The position numbers were made by a program, and so were the translations under genes. Source: Pseudaminobacter soli (ex Li et al. 2025) (GTDB lineage: Bacteria; Pseudomonadota; Alphaproteobacteria; Rhizobiales; Rhizobiaceae). Taken from it: a stretch of 64,000 nucleotides of DNA. Below the pieces are notes generated by a model. It made no database searches. It saw nothing but the letters and a program-made list of their open reading frames with translations, and was not told the DNA's origin. The stretch lies in contig NZ_PXYL01000005.1 of assembly GCF_003012705.1 (NCBI RefSeq), positions 291,010-355,009 on the forward strand, read 5' to 3'. Positions 53,136-62,131 of the stretch are shown here, in pieces (within the stretch, counting starts at the first letter, position 1; every line of letters starts with the position of its first letter).

Positions 53136-55439
53136 TCAGCCGCGCGCGCTGTTCTTCATGTCGCTGGCGAAGGGCCAGATCGTGCTCGACATCGTCTCGA
53201 TGCCAGAGGCGCTAAGCGCCGAGCCAAAGAGGAAACCCTGCAAGAGATCGGGCTTGACGATCAAAGCGAGCGTCTTGAGCTGCTCGAAGGTCTCGACCCC
53301 TTCGACCGTGACGGCCAGCCCCAGAGGGCGCGAGAGGTCTACGATTCCCTTGAGCAGTTCCAGCGAGCGCTTGTTGCGCGTCACGTCGATGAGGAAGCTG
53401 CGGTCGATCTTGATCTTGTCGAGCGGCAGCTTGTGCAGATAGCTGAGGCTCGAATAGCCAGTACCGAAATCGTCCAGCGCGATCCGCACGCCAAGCTGCT
53501 TGATCTCTTCGATGTACGCCCGCGTATGCGACTTGTCGTCGAGGAGCACGGTTTCGGTGACCTCGATTTCCAGTCGATGCGGCGCCAGACCTGCCGTTGC
53601 CAACGCCGCGGCAACCTTCTCGACCACTTCGCGGGAGCGGAAATCCTTGGCCGAGAGATTGACCGATACACCGATCTGCTCCGGCCACTTCATGCATTCC
53701 TGACAGGCAGCATGCAGCACGAAGGTGCTGATCTCGGAGATGATGCCCATTTCCTCGGCAAGCGGGATGAACACGGCCGGCGAGATGGGACCGAGGTCCG
53801 GATGATCCCAGCGGCACAGCGCCTCGCAACTGGCGATGCGCATCGTTTCCATCGCCACGATCGGCTGGAACACCACGCGCAGGCCCTTGGCTTCGACGGT
53901 GCTACGCAAATCGGCTTTCAGGAGCTGCTTGTCGCGGAAAGCCGCATCCATGGACAGCTCGAACAGCCGCCAGCCGTTCTTGCCAAGCTCCTTGGCCTTG
54001 TACATGGCCAGGTCCGCCTTGACGATCATGGAATCGACATCGCCATCCGCGACCCGCGAAAGCACGGCTCCACCGCTGGCTTGAATACGCAGCACGTGGC
54101 CGGCCACATCGACGTCGCCCTGCAGTTCGGCGAAAATTGTGTCGAGCATGGTACCCAGATGGTTCGGGTCTTCGACACGGTTGAAGAAGATCATGAATTC
54201 GTCGCCGCCGAAACGGCTGACCTTGATGTTCTCGTTGGCGACCGTCGCGAGTCGCTCAGCCACTGCATAGATGAGTCCGTCGCCGACCGGATGCCCGAGC
54301 GTGTCGTTGACGCTCTTGAAATCGTCGAGATCCAAAACCGCGAGCGCGCAAAGACGCTCATTGTCACCGGCCGCCATCAACTCGGCGACGATCTCGTGGA
54401 AATAAGCGCGATTCGGCAGGTCGGTCAGGCTGTCGTAGCGAGCCATGGTGCGGATTTTTTCTTCCGCCTCGACGCGTTGAGTAACATCCTCAAAGGTGAT
54501 GACGCCGAGTTCCTGATCGCCTTCACGCGCCGAGAATTCGTAATGCTGGCCGTTCGTAAATGAAACCAGGACCTTGCGGTCCCGCCCCTCGCGAAGCGCC
54601 CGCGTCAGCTGGGCCTCAACGTATCGGCAGTCGCTCGGCGCCAGCATGCCCCCCGCCACGCCGCGCTTAAGTAGCGAATGGATCGATCGTCCTAGTAGTA
54701 CATCCGGCGATTTGACCGACATGAGGTGTGCGGCCTCGGCATTCGCCACAAGGACCTTACCATCCGGCCCGAGCATCATGAGGCCATGCGACATTGTGTT
54801 GAGGGCGCGATTGAAGCGCTGGGCAAGGCGATTTGCCTTCTTCTCCTCCGACAGGGCGGTGAACAATACATCGCGAACCATGTCGGCAAAGCGCCTGATG
54901 GCAAACAGGAAGGGAATGGAAAGAAGCCCCAGCAGGATGTGATAGACATCCCCACGCAAAATAAATCCCAACGAAATCGGCCAAGTAAGCGTCATGATGA
55001 AGATCATGACCATCCTCGGAGACCCGTAATTTCGGCCAGCTATCGAAGTAGCCGACGCCAGAGTCACGCAAACCGACGCGATCTCGGCAAAATTGTCATG
55101 GGCGAAGTAAATACCCAGGAAGCAAAACGACCCGAGAAGGGATCCATGCAGCGACGCGTAAAAAATATAATCATTCTCGCGGCGACGCGCTTCGCTATAG
55201 TCCTTTGGGCTCGGTAGCTTTCTATATTTCTTGATATGCCTGAGACGAAGAACTGCCAGCAGGCCCATGGCGCCAGCAAGTGCGAGATATATTGAATCTT
55301 CTGTCTTCCAGTATACCAGGCAGATCAGTAGTATCTGCGCAGAAAAGCCGACCGCTAGTGTCAAGCCGTCGCGGAACAGCGTTTCCACGAACGGAATGTA
55401 CAGATCGACCGGAATGTCACTTTTCTTCGCCGTTGCCAC
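53136..55439 (-). CDS. Membrane-bound diguanylate cyclase/phosphodiesterase (PAS-GGDEF-EAL)
   Basis: 767 residues. N-terminal membrane region with about five to six helices (residues ~20-200), a PAS-like region ('ALNTMSHGLMMLGPDGKVLV', about 210-330), GGDEF domain with intact 'SRFGGDEFMIFF' (about 425), and a C-terminal EAL domain. The EAL phosphodiesterase signature is intact: 'EALCRW', 'EVTET', 'DDFGTGYSSL', 'KIDRSF', 'TVEGVE' and 'QGFLFG'. The usual RxxD inhibitory site before GGDEF is missing ('NENIKVSRFGG'). So both making and breaking cyclic di-GMP are possible, with the phosphodiesterase side likely active. Between this gene and the indolepyruvate gene there are 130 bases. Confidence 0.95.
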   Translation of the reverse strand: MATAKKSDIPVDLYIPFVETLFRDGLTLAVGFSAQILLICLVYWKTEDSIYLALAGAMGLLAVLRLRHIKKYRKLPSPKDYSEARRRENDYIFYASLHGSLLGSFCFLGIYFAHDNFAEIASVCVTLASATSIAGRNYGSPRMVMIFIMTLTWPISLGFILRGDVYHILLGLLSIPFLFAIRRFADMVRDVLFTALSEEKKANRLAQRFNRALNTMSHGLMMLGPDGKVLVANAEAAHLMSVKSPDVLLGRSIHSLLKRGVAGGMLAPSDCRYVEAQLTRALREGRDRKVLVSFTNGQHYEFSAREGDQELGVITFEDVTQRVEAEEKIRTMARYDSLTDLPNRAYFHEIVAELMAAGDNERLCALAVLDLDDFKSVNDTLGHPVGDGLIYAVAERLATVANENIKVSRFGGDEFMIFFNRVEDPNHLGTMLDTIFAELQGDVDVAGHVLRIQASGGAVLSRVADGDVDSMIVKADLAMYKAKELGKNGWRLFELSMDAAFRDKQLLKADLRSTVEAKGLRVVFQPIVAMETMRIASCEALCRWDHPDLGPISPAVFIPLAEEMGIISEISTFVLHAACQECMKWPEQIGVSVNLSAKDFRSREVVEKVAAALATAGLAPHRLEIEVTETVLLDDKSHTRAYIEEIKQLGVRIALDDFGTGYSSLSYLHKLPLDKIKIDRSFLIDVTRNKRSLELLKGIVDLSRPLGLAVTVEGVETFEQLKTLALIVKPDLLQGFLFGSALSASGIETMSSTIWPFASDMKNSARG

Positions 55440-55569
55440 GCCTGCAACCCACGTTGGGACCCTAGCAATACTGCAGCCGCCTTAAAAAAGGCTTATGGCC
55501 AAACACGCAAAGAAACGCGTAGAAAACAACACTTTAGCACAGCCTACGGCCGAAGATGGCGCCCCCGGC

Positions 55570-58500
55570 TCATTCGGCGGCCTGCAACGCGGCAGCCGTC
55601 GGAGCGGTAAAGCGCTCGACCAAACGCGTCCTTTCGCCTTTCGCCTTGGCAGCGTTCGCCTGCTTGACGTGGCCATAGCCGCGGATGAGCGCCGGCACCG
55701 ACGCCAGGGCTGTCGCCGCCTCGATCTTCACCGCCGAAAGCGAGCCTCCGATCAGGTCGAGATCAGCTTCGTATTGGACCAGCAGTTCGCGTTCCATGCG
55801 TCGCTCGGCGGTGTAGCCGAACACGTCGAAGGCCGTGCCGCGCAGGCCCTTGAGAGCCGCAAGAACACCAAAAGCTTTCATCATCCACGGGCCGAAGCTC
55901 GATTTGCGCGGCTTGCCGTCGGCGTCGCGGCGACCGAGGATCGGCGGCGCCAGGTGAAACTCCAGCCGCTCATAGCTCCCGAACTGCGCCGCAAGCTGGC
56001 GCGCGAAGGAGCCGTCGGTGTAAAGCCGCGCGACCTCGTATTCGTCCTTGATCGCCATCAGCTTGAACAGGTTTTTCGCCGCAGCCTCAGTCACGACGGT
56101 GGAACCGGGCGAGGCCTTTGCTTCAGCCGCGCGCAGCGCCTCGATGCGCTGGCGATAGCGCTCGGCGTAAGTCCCGTTCTCATAGGCGGTCAGGAACTCG
56201 ACGCGGCGGGCGATGATCTCGTCAAGCGTCTGCGCCGGCGCCGTCTCGCCAGCAGACCGGCCGGGCTGGGCAATCAACCCACGCACGAATTCCGGCTCAT
56301 GCGCAGCACGCCGTCCCCAGCGGAAGGCGGCGACATTCATGGCCACCGCCTGGCCGTTGAGCTCTATTGCCTTCTCGATCGCCTCGGCCGAAAGCGGCAG
56401 CCCGCCATGCTGATAGGCAAAGCCAAGCATGAACATGTTGGCACCGAGCGAATTGCCGAACAGCGCGGTTGCCGTGCGCGTGGCATCGAAGAAGTGCGAG
56501 CGCTCGTCGCCCGCCGCGTCGCGGATAGCCTTCTTCAGTCGCTCGGTGGGGAGCGAGAAATCGGCCGAACGCGCGAACTCGCCGGGCATCACTTCTGCCG
56601 TGTTGGCGACGAAGATGGTGTGCCCCTCGCGCACTGCGGCCAGCACCTTCTGGGCGCCGGAAACGACGAGGTCGCAGCCCAGAATGAGATCGGCCTTGCC
56701 GGCCGAGACGCGAATGGCGTGGATGTCCTCCGGCGTCGCGGCAATGCGCACATGGGTGAATACCGAGCCACCCTTTTGCGCCAGGCCCGCCATGTCGATG
56801 AGGCCGCAGCCCTTGCCTTCCAGATGCGCTGCCATGCCGAGGATGGCACCGACGGTCACCACGCCGGTGCCGCCGACGCCATCGATGATCGACGACCAGC
56901 CGTAGCCGAGCGCGAACGGCTTTGGCTCCGGCACGCCGGCCAGCGGGTCGGATTTTCCGGCAATGCCTTCCGCCTTGCGGATCTTGGCACCATGCACCGT
57001 CACGAAGGACGGACAAAAGCCGTTGACGCAGGAAAAGTCCTTGTTGCAGCTCGACTGGTCGATCTTGCGCTTGCGACCGAACTCGGTCTCCACCGGCTGG
57101 ATCGACACGCAGTTCGATTGCACGCCGCAATCGCCGCAGCCCTCGCAGACCAGCTCGTTGATGAAGACACGCTTGTCCGGATCGGGGAACGTGCCCCGCT
57201 TGCGGCGGCGGCGTTTTTCGGCCGCGCAGGTCTGGTCGTAGAGCAGGATCGACACGCCCTTGACCTCGCGCAGCTCGCGCTGCACCCGGTCGAGCTCGTC
57301 GCGGTGATGGATCGTGACGCCTGCCGGAAACTCGACGTGGCCGGCATATTTGCCCGGCTCGTCAGTCACCACGGCGATGCGATCGATGCCCTCGGCGCGC
57401 ACCTGCCGCGCGATCATATCGACGGTCAGCCCACCTTCATGCGGCTGGCCGCCGGTCATCGCCACGGCGTCGTTGTAGAGGATCTTGTAGGTGATGTTGG
57501 TGCCGGCGGCGATCGCAAAGCGGATCGCCAGCGTGCCGGAGTGATTGTAGGTGCCGTCGCCGAGATTCTGGAAGATGTGGTCGCGCTTGGAGAACGGCGC
57601 CTGCCCGATCCATTGCACGCCCTCCCCGCCCATTGCGGTAAAGCCGATCGTCGAGCGGTCCATCCACAGCGCCATGAAGTGGCAGCCGATGCCTGCGGCG
57701 GCGATCGAGCCTTCCGGCACCTTGGTCGAGGTATTGTGCGGACAGCCCGAGCAGAAGAAGGGCGTGCGCGCGCCCACGTCCTTGGTATCGGCCAGCATCG
57801 CCTGGAACTGGCGCAGCCGGCTGACATGGGCCGAAATTTCCTCCGAGGGGCCGATCACTTTCAGGATGCGCTCGCCCAGCGCAATGGCGATGTCGTTGGG
57901 GTCGAGCGCGCCCTTGGCCGGGAACAGCCAGCTTCCGCGCTCGTCCTTCTTGCCGATGACGATGGGCTGCGTGGCCGTATTGTAGAGGTTTTCGCGCACC
58001 TGCACTTCGATGAGGGAGCGCTTTTCCTCCACCACGATGACCGTTTCCAGCCCGCGCACGAATTCGGCAATGTGCTCCAGATCGAGCGGCCAGGGGGCGC
58101 CGACCTTGAACAGGCGCACGCCGAGTTGGTTGGCGCGCCGCTCGTCTATGCCGAGATCGTCCAGCGCCTGGCGCACGTCGAGATAGCTCTTGCCCACGGT
58201 GATGATGCCGAGCTTGGCCTTCGAGCCGCCGGAATAGACGATGCGGTTGAGCTTGTTGGCGAGGATGAAGGCGCTGGCCGCCGCGCGCTTATATTCGTGC
58301 AGGCGCGCTTCCTGGCCAAGCTGGTCGAGCTCGTTGCGGATGTTGAGCCCGCCGGGCGGCATGTCGAATTCCGGCAGCACGATGTTCAGCCGGTCGAGCG
58401 AGGCGTCCACCGAAGCCGTCGATTCGATGTTGTCCTTCACGCATTTGATCGCCGTCCACGTGCCGGAAAAGCGCGACATGGCATAGCCATAGAGGCCGTA

Positions 58501-59043
58501 GTCGATCAGTTCCTGAACGCCCGCCGGGTTCAGGATCGGCATCATCGTGTCGACGAACAGGAATTCCGTGGCATGCGCATTGGTCGAGGATTCGGCCATG
58601 TGGTCGTCACCCATCAGGGCGAGCGCGCCGCCATATTTCGATGAGCCGGCGAGATTGGCGTGGCGGAACACGTCGCCCGAGCGATCGACGCCCGGCCCCT
58701 TTCCGTACCAGAGCGTGAAGACGCCGTCATACTTGCCTTCGCCGAGAATCTCCGCCTGCTGCGAGCCCCAGCAAGCCGTCGCGGCCAGCTCCTCGTTCAG
58801 GCCCGGCTCGAAGACGACGTTCGATTGCTTGAGCTGCGCCTTGGCCTTCCAGAGCTGCAGATCGAGCCCGCCCAGCGGCGAGCCGCGATAGCCGGAAACG
58901 AAGCCGGCAGTATTGAGCCCGGCCAGCCGGTCGCGCTCGCGCTGCATCAAAAGCATGCGCACCACGGCCTGCGCGCCCGACAGGAAGACGCGTTCCTTGC
59001 CGAGGTCGAATTTGTCGTCGAGGGCAACGTCGTGCAGCGTCAT
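55570..59043 (-). CDS. Indolepyruvate ferredoxin oxidoreductase, fused IorA-IorB type
   Basis: 1157 residues, a single-chain fusion. The N-terminal ~700 residues are the TPP-dependent alpha subunit: 'GAQAVVRMLLMQRERDRLAG' in part, pyrimidine-side 'GKGPGVDRSGD' and the TPP metal motif 'AMGGEGVQWIGQAPF'-like region. A ferredoxin-like cysteine cluster follows ('CEGCGDCGVQSNCVSI', about residues 640-655). The IorB-like gamma domain starts at about 725 ('VGGTGVVTVGAILGMAAHLE' in part). A C-terminal domain of unknown name (DUF6537-like) of about 200 residues closes the protein. It converts aryl 2-oxo acids (indolepyruvate, phenylpyruvate) to aryl-acetyl-CoA, giving electrons to ferredoxin. AGAGGAA precedes the ATG at 59043; the frame to 59097 is unsupported. 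Confidence 0.94.
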   Translation of the reverse strand: MTLHDVALDDKFDLGKERVFLSGAQAVVRMLLMQRERDRLAGLNTAGFVSGYRGSPLGGLDLQLWKAKAQLKQSNVVFEPGLNEELAATACWGSQQAEILGEGKYDGVFTLWYGKGPGVDRSGDVFRHANLAGSSKYGGALALMGDDHMAESSTNAHATEFLFVDTMMPILNPAGVQELIDYGLYGYAMSRFSGTWTAIKCVKDNIESTASVDASLDRLNIVLPEFDMPPGGLNIRNELDQLGQEARLHEYKRAAASAFILANKLNRIVYSGGSKAKLGIITVGKSYLDVRQALDDLGIDERRANQLGVRLFKVGAPWPLDLEHIAEFVRGLETVIVVEEKRSLIEVQVRENLYNTATQPIVIGKKDERGSWLFPAKGALDPNDIAIALGERILKVIGPSEEISAHVSRLRQFQAMLADTKDVGARTPFFCSGCPHNTSTKVPEGSIAAAGIGCHFMALWMDRSTIGFTAMGGEGVQWIGQAPFSKRDHIFQNLGDGTYNHSGTLAIRFAIAAGTNITYKILYNDAVAMTGGQPHEGGLTVDMIARQVRAEGIDRIAVVTDEPGKYAGHVEFPAGVTIHHRDELDRVQRELREVKGVSILLYDQTCAAEKRRRRKRGTFPDPDKRVFINELVCEGCGDCGVQSNCVSIQPVETEFGRKRKIDQSSCNKDFSCVNGFCPSFVTVHGAKIRKAEGIAGKSDPLAGVPEPKPFALGYGWSSIIDGVGGTGVVTVGAILGMAAHLEGKGCGLIDMAGLAQKGGSVFTHVRIAATPEDIHAIRVSAGKADLILGCDLVVSGAQKVLAAVREGHTIFVANTAEVMPGEFARSADFSLPTERLKKAIRDAAGDERSHFFDATRTATALFGNSLGANMFMLGFAYQHGGLPLSAEAIEKAIELNGQAVAMNVAAFRWGRRAAHEPEFVRGLIAQPGRSAGETAPAQTLDEIIARRVEFLTAYENGTYAERYRQRIEALRAAEAKASPGSTVVTEAAAKNLFKLMAIKDEYEVARLYTDGSFARQLAAQFGSYERLEFHLAPPILGRRDADGKPRKSSFGPWMMKAFGVLAALKGLRGTAFDVFGYTAERRMERELLVQYEADLDLIGGSLSAVKIEAATALASVPALIRGYGHVKQANAAKAKGERTRLVERFTAPTAAALQAAE

Positions 59044-59246
59044 CGGGGCATTCCTCTGCGACCGGGCGACTCGCAACCGCAGCGATCGAAACAGCATGGT
59101 TACTGTTTCTTTACTTGATGGTCAGGTCAAACGAAAAGCGTCACCGTTCACGGAGAGCAAGAACCACAGCCGCAGATTGACTGGACAAGCGCGCGAAACG
59201 CGCAGTTCTCGGGTCAGGAATTTCCCCAGCTTTCTGAAACCGCCGC

Positions 59247-59771
59247 TCAGCTGCCGGCCGGGCAGGAAACGCCGCGCCCGCCTGGCAGCCGGCCGTCGGG
59301 ATGCCCCGCCAGTTCCGGGTTCGGATCGTAGCCGGGCCCGACCGTCAGAGGTCGGTCCGGCAACACGTTCTCGTCCTGCGACGACACCATGGTCGTCTCG
59401 ATATCCTGCAGCACGCCTCCGCCAGCCTTCTCGATGCGGATCGAAACCTTGTAGGGATGATCCTTCACGACGCATTCGAGCGGCGGGCTTTGAATCGTCA
59501 CCTTCTGATTGTTGGGAAACAGCTTTTGGCTCACCACCAGCGGCTCGCCGCCGGCCGGGTTCTCGAATGTGGTGACGGCCATCATCCCCTCGGCGATGGG
59601 CTGGAGAGGGTTCAGCGTCATCACATAGGTCACTGTCGAGACGCGGTAGTTGAACACCACCAGCCGCCCGGAAAGCTCGAACAGCTTGCCGGTGTCGCGG
59701 CAAGCGCCGAGCAGCAGCGGCGCCGCAAGCAGGGCGGCCAGAAACGGGCGCATATGCGTAGCGTTAGACAT
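59247..59771 (-). CDS. Putative lipoprotein of unknown function
   Basis: 174 residues. The N-terminus 'MRPFLAALLAAPLLLGACRD' (from the seventh codon) is a lipoprotein signal with lipobox 'LLGAC'; the Cys should be lipidated. The body has 'MTLNPLQPIAEGMMAVTTFE' in part, a basic/hydrophobic beta-rich domain and a Gly/Pro-rich end. I do not recognise the family. The ATG at 59771 has GGGAGGAGG upstream and overlaps the stop of the CGNR gene by eight bases, so both are co-expressed. Confidence 0.75.
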   Translation of the reverse strand: MSNATHMRPFLAALLAAPLLLGACRDTGKLFELSGRLVVFNYRVSTVTYVMTLNPLQPIAEGMMAVTTFENPAGGEPLVVSQKLFPNNQKVTIQSPPLECVVKDHPYKVSIRIEKAGGGVLQDIETTMVSSQDENVLPDRPLTVGPGYDPNPELAGHPDGRLPGGRGVSCPAGS

Positions 59772-60366
59772 AGGAAACCTCCTCCCTTTGCCTGCGATAG
59801 TGGCGTTTGGCCTTCTGGCGGTTGCCGCACACGGCCATGTCGCACCACAGGCGGCTCGAGTTGCGGCTGCGATCGATGAACAGCCAGCGGCAGTTCGGGC
59901 AGATCCTGAGCCGACGCAGATTGTCGGCCGTCATCAGCGACAGCGCCGAAACGGCCAGCGCCACCTCCAACGCCAGCGGCTTGCCGGGATCGCCGAAAGG
60001 CTTTTCCGGCGCCCCGAAATGCTCGTCGTGGCCGGCAAGCCCGTCGCCGCAGGCGCGCAGGAACTCCGGCACATCCACCGTCGCCACCCCGCCTTGCCGG
60101 ACAGCGTTGCGAAACAGCCGGTCGGTCGTCTCGCGGATGGCGAGCACGGTGGGGAGGATTGCCTCCGCGTCGCTGACGGCAAGCTGCCGCGCGCCGAGCT
60201 CTGCCGCGCGAAAACGCGTGGCGGCAGCAGCAAAGCGCGGCAGCTCGGCTGCGTACTCGAAACGGTCGAAGGAGCGCTCCGGATCGCCGCGCAGGACAAC
60301 CGTATTGGCGGCATCGAGCGCCAACACGCCACCGGAAAAACGATGCTGGGTCCAAGAAACAGTCAT
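59764..60366 (-). CDS. ABATE/CGNR zinc-finger domain protein (putative regulator)
   Basis: 200 residues. The N-terminal ~130 residues form the ABATE domain (helical, stress-associated), starting 'WTQHRFSGGVLALDAANTVV' in part. The C-terminal CGNR zinc finger is clear: 'CPNCRWLFIDRSRNSSRLWC' in part, then 'DMAVCGNRQKAKRHYRR', with four cysteines and the CGNR tetrad. Such proteins are thought to be DNA-binding regulators. It is divergent from the LivH-type permease gene 95 bases away, so it may control that gene. Confidence 0.9.
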   Translation of the reverse strand: MTVSWTQHRFSGGVLALDAANTVVLRGDPERSFDRFEYAAELPRFAAAATRFRAAELGARQLAVSDAEAILPTVLAIRETTDRLFRNAVRQGGVATVDVPEFLRACGDGLAGHDEHFGAPEKPFGDPGKPLALEVALAVSALSLMTADNLRRLRICPNCRWLFIDRSRNSSRLWCDMAVCGNRQKAKRHYRRQREEVSYV

Positions 60367-60460
60367 AGGCCAAATCTAACCAGTAAATTGCCTTTGACAA
60401 GTTAGAACTTTGGACGCAACTTCATTTCATGCACATCGCTGCGCGGCGGATGAACGAGGC

Positions 60461-61378
60461 ATGCTTTATTTCTTCCAGCAGTTCCTCAACGGCCTGCACA
60501 TAGGCGCGATCTATGCGCTGCTTGCCTTCGGCTATGTGCTGATCAACGGCGTGCTGCACCGGACCAACCTGGCCCATGGCGCGATCTTCGCCTTCAGCGG
60601 CCAGACCATGATCCTCATCGCGGTATTCGGCTGGCAGGTGCTGTGGATGACGCTGCCGATGACGCTTGCCGTCGCCATAACCGCGACCTTCGGCTATGCG
60701 GCGCTCACCGGCATCGTGCTGTCGCGCAATGTATTCGAGCCGCTGGCGAAAAGCTCGCCCAATGCCATCGTCGTCGCCACGCTCGGCGTGTTGCTGTTCC
60801 TGACCGAGCTTGCCCGCATCTCGGCCCAGACGCATGATTTCTGGCTGCCGCCTATGCTCGCCACCCCGGTCGTCTTCGCCGAGGGCGACGGCTACAAGGT
60901 CACGCTCACCGTCATGCAGTTGCTGAACTGCGCCCTGATAGTCGCGGCGCTGGCGGCGTCGGGCCTGGCGGTGGCGCGTACGCGCTTCGGCCGCGACTTG
61001 CGCGCCGTGTCCGACGATCCGGCCGCCGCAGCCATGTGCGGCATCGACACGAGCCTCGTCTTTCGCGGCGCGGTCTTGCTCGGAACGCTGTGCGCGGCGC
61101 TCGCCGGCATCCTCGCCGCGCTCTACTTCGGCAATATCGGCTTCGGCAGCGGCTTGGTGTTCGGCCTGAAAATCCTGTTCGTCACCGCCGTCGGCAGCTA
61201 TCGCTCCCCCATCCAGGCGGCGGCCGGCGCCGCCTGCTTCGGCATAGCCGAGTCCCTCTGGAGCGGCTATTTCCCCATCGAATGGCGTGAAGGGTGGATA
61301 TTCCTGTTCCTGGTGGTGATGCTGGTGCTGCGGTTCGGCGGACAGGAAACGCAGCAATCCTACCGCCAGAGCCTCTAA
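60461..61378 (+). CDS. Branched-chain-amino-acid-type ABC permease (LivH family), orphan
   Basis: 305 residues with about eight to nine helices. 'LNGLHIGAIYALLAFGYVLI' (residues ~8-27) and 'RTNLAHGAIFAFSGQTMILI' in part are LivH hallmarks; 'GRDLRAVSDDPAAAAMCGID' in part is the loop that contacts the ATPases. It carries hydrophobic amino acids or amide-like solutes. No LivM, LivG, LivF or binding-protein gene is adjacent; the next genes are TRAP subunits. A TTG at 60410 could extend it, but the ATG at 60461 (GAGG before it) starts the conserved region. Confidence 0.85.
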   Translation: MLYFFQQFLNGLHIGAIYALLAFGYVLINGVLHRTNLAHGAIFAFSGQTMILIAVFGWQVLWMTLPMTLAVAITATFGYAALTGIVLSRNVFEPLAKSSPNAIVVATLGVLLFLTELARISAQTHDFWLPPMLATPVVFAEGDGYKVTLTVMQLLNCALIVAALAASGLAVARTRFGRDLRAVSDDPAAAAMCGIDTSLVFRGAVLLGTLCAALAGILAALYFGNIGFGSGLVFGLKILFVTAVGSYRSPIQAAAGAACFGIAESLWSGYFPIEWREGWIFLFLVVMLVLRFGGQETQQSYRQSL

Positions 61379-61381
61379 GAC

Positions 61382-61420
61382 TTTCGTTGCAGACGAAAAC
61401 CGGGAACGGCGGATTCCCGG
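61382..61420 (+). terminator. Tandem hairpins after the LivH-type gene
   Basis: TTTCGT-TGCAG-ACGAAA (61382-61398) and CCGGGAA-CGGCGGA-TTCCCGG (61400-61420) lie one after the other, 4 bases past the stop. There is no U-run, so termination may be partial. Confidence 0.45.
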
Positions 61421-61546
61421 CCATGCTGGCACAACTCAATCGGCAGCTGTGCCATAGCGTTGTTGACGCATTGCCACCGGCCATTTTACCCATGCGGAAA
61501 GGGCGCCGTCGGGAGGGAACAAACGGCACCACCGGGGAGGAACCGC

Positions 61547-62131
61547 ATGGCAGGGCTACTTGCTCTTTCCAGATGCATAGATCGTGTCAATGAATTCATC
61601 GGCCGATCGGTCGCCTGGCTCATCCTGCTGGCCGTACTGATCAGCGCCGGCAACGCCGTCGTCCGCAAGACTTTCAACATCTCGTCCAACGCCTGGTTGG
61701 AACTGCAATGGTACCTGTTCGGCGCAGCCTTTCTGCTCGCCTCCGCCTATACGCTCAAGCAGAACGAGCACATCCGCATCGACGTCGTCTACGGCATGTT
61801 CTCGCGCCGGGTGCAGCACTGGATCGACCTGCTCGGGCATATCTTCTTCCTGATGCCCTTCACCATCCTGATGATCTGCTATTTTGTGCCCTATGTGAGC
61901 CTCTCGGTCCGCTCGGGCGAAATGTCCTCCAGTGCCGGCGGCCTGATCCTCTGGCCGGCCAAGGCGCTGCTGCTCATCGGCTTCGTGCAGCTCGGTTTCC
62001 AGGGCGTCTCCGAGATCATTAAGAAGATCGCGGTGATGCGCGGCGACATCGACGATCCGAACCCGTTCGTTTCGGCGCATGAACAGGCCGAGCTCGAAGG
62101 CAAGGCGCTTGCGGACGAGGTGCGCTCATGA
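61547..62131 (+). CDS. TRAP transporter small membrane subunit (DctQ family), second system
   Basis: 194 residues from the ATG at 61547 with GGGGAGG seven bases before it. Four hydrophobic segments; 'NISSNAWLELQWYLFGAAFL' in part and 'KQNEHIRIDVVYGMFSRRVQ' in part are standard. A charged C-terminal tail ('EQAELEGKALADEV') extends past the fourth helix. The stop overlaps the start of the large subunit gene (ATGA). Confidence 0.92.
   Translation: MAGLLALSRCIDRVNEFIGRSVAWLILLAVLISAGNAVVRKTFNISSNAWLELQWYLFGAAFLLASAYTLKQNEHIRIDVVYGMFSRRVQHWIDLLGHIFFLMPFTILMICYFVPYVSLSVRSGEMSSSAGGLILWPAKALLLIGFVQLGFQGVSEIIKKIAVMRGDIDDPNPFVSAHEQAELEGKALADEVRS

Noticed and set aside
55495..58644. 1049-codon open frame on the plus strand
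   Set aside because: Antisense shadow of the fused indolepyruvate oxidoreductase gene.
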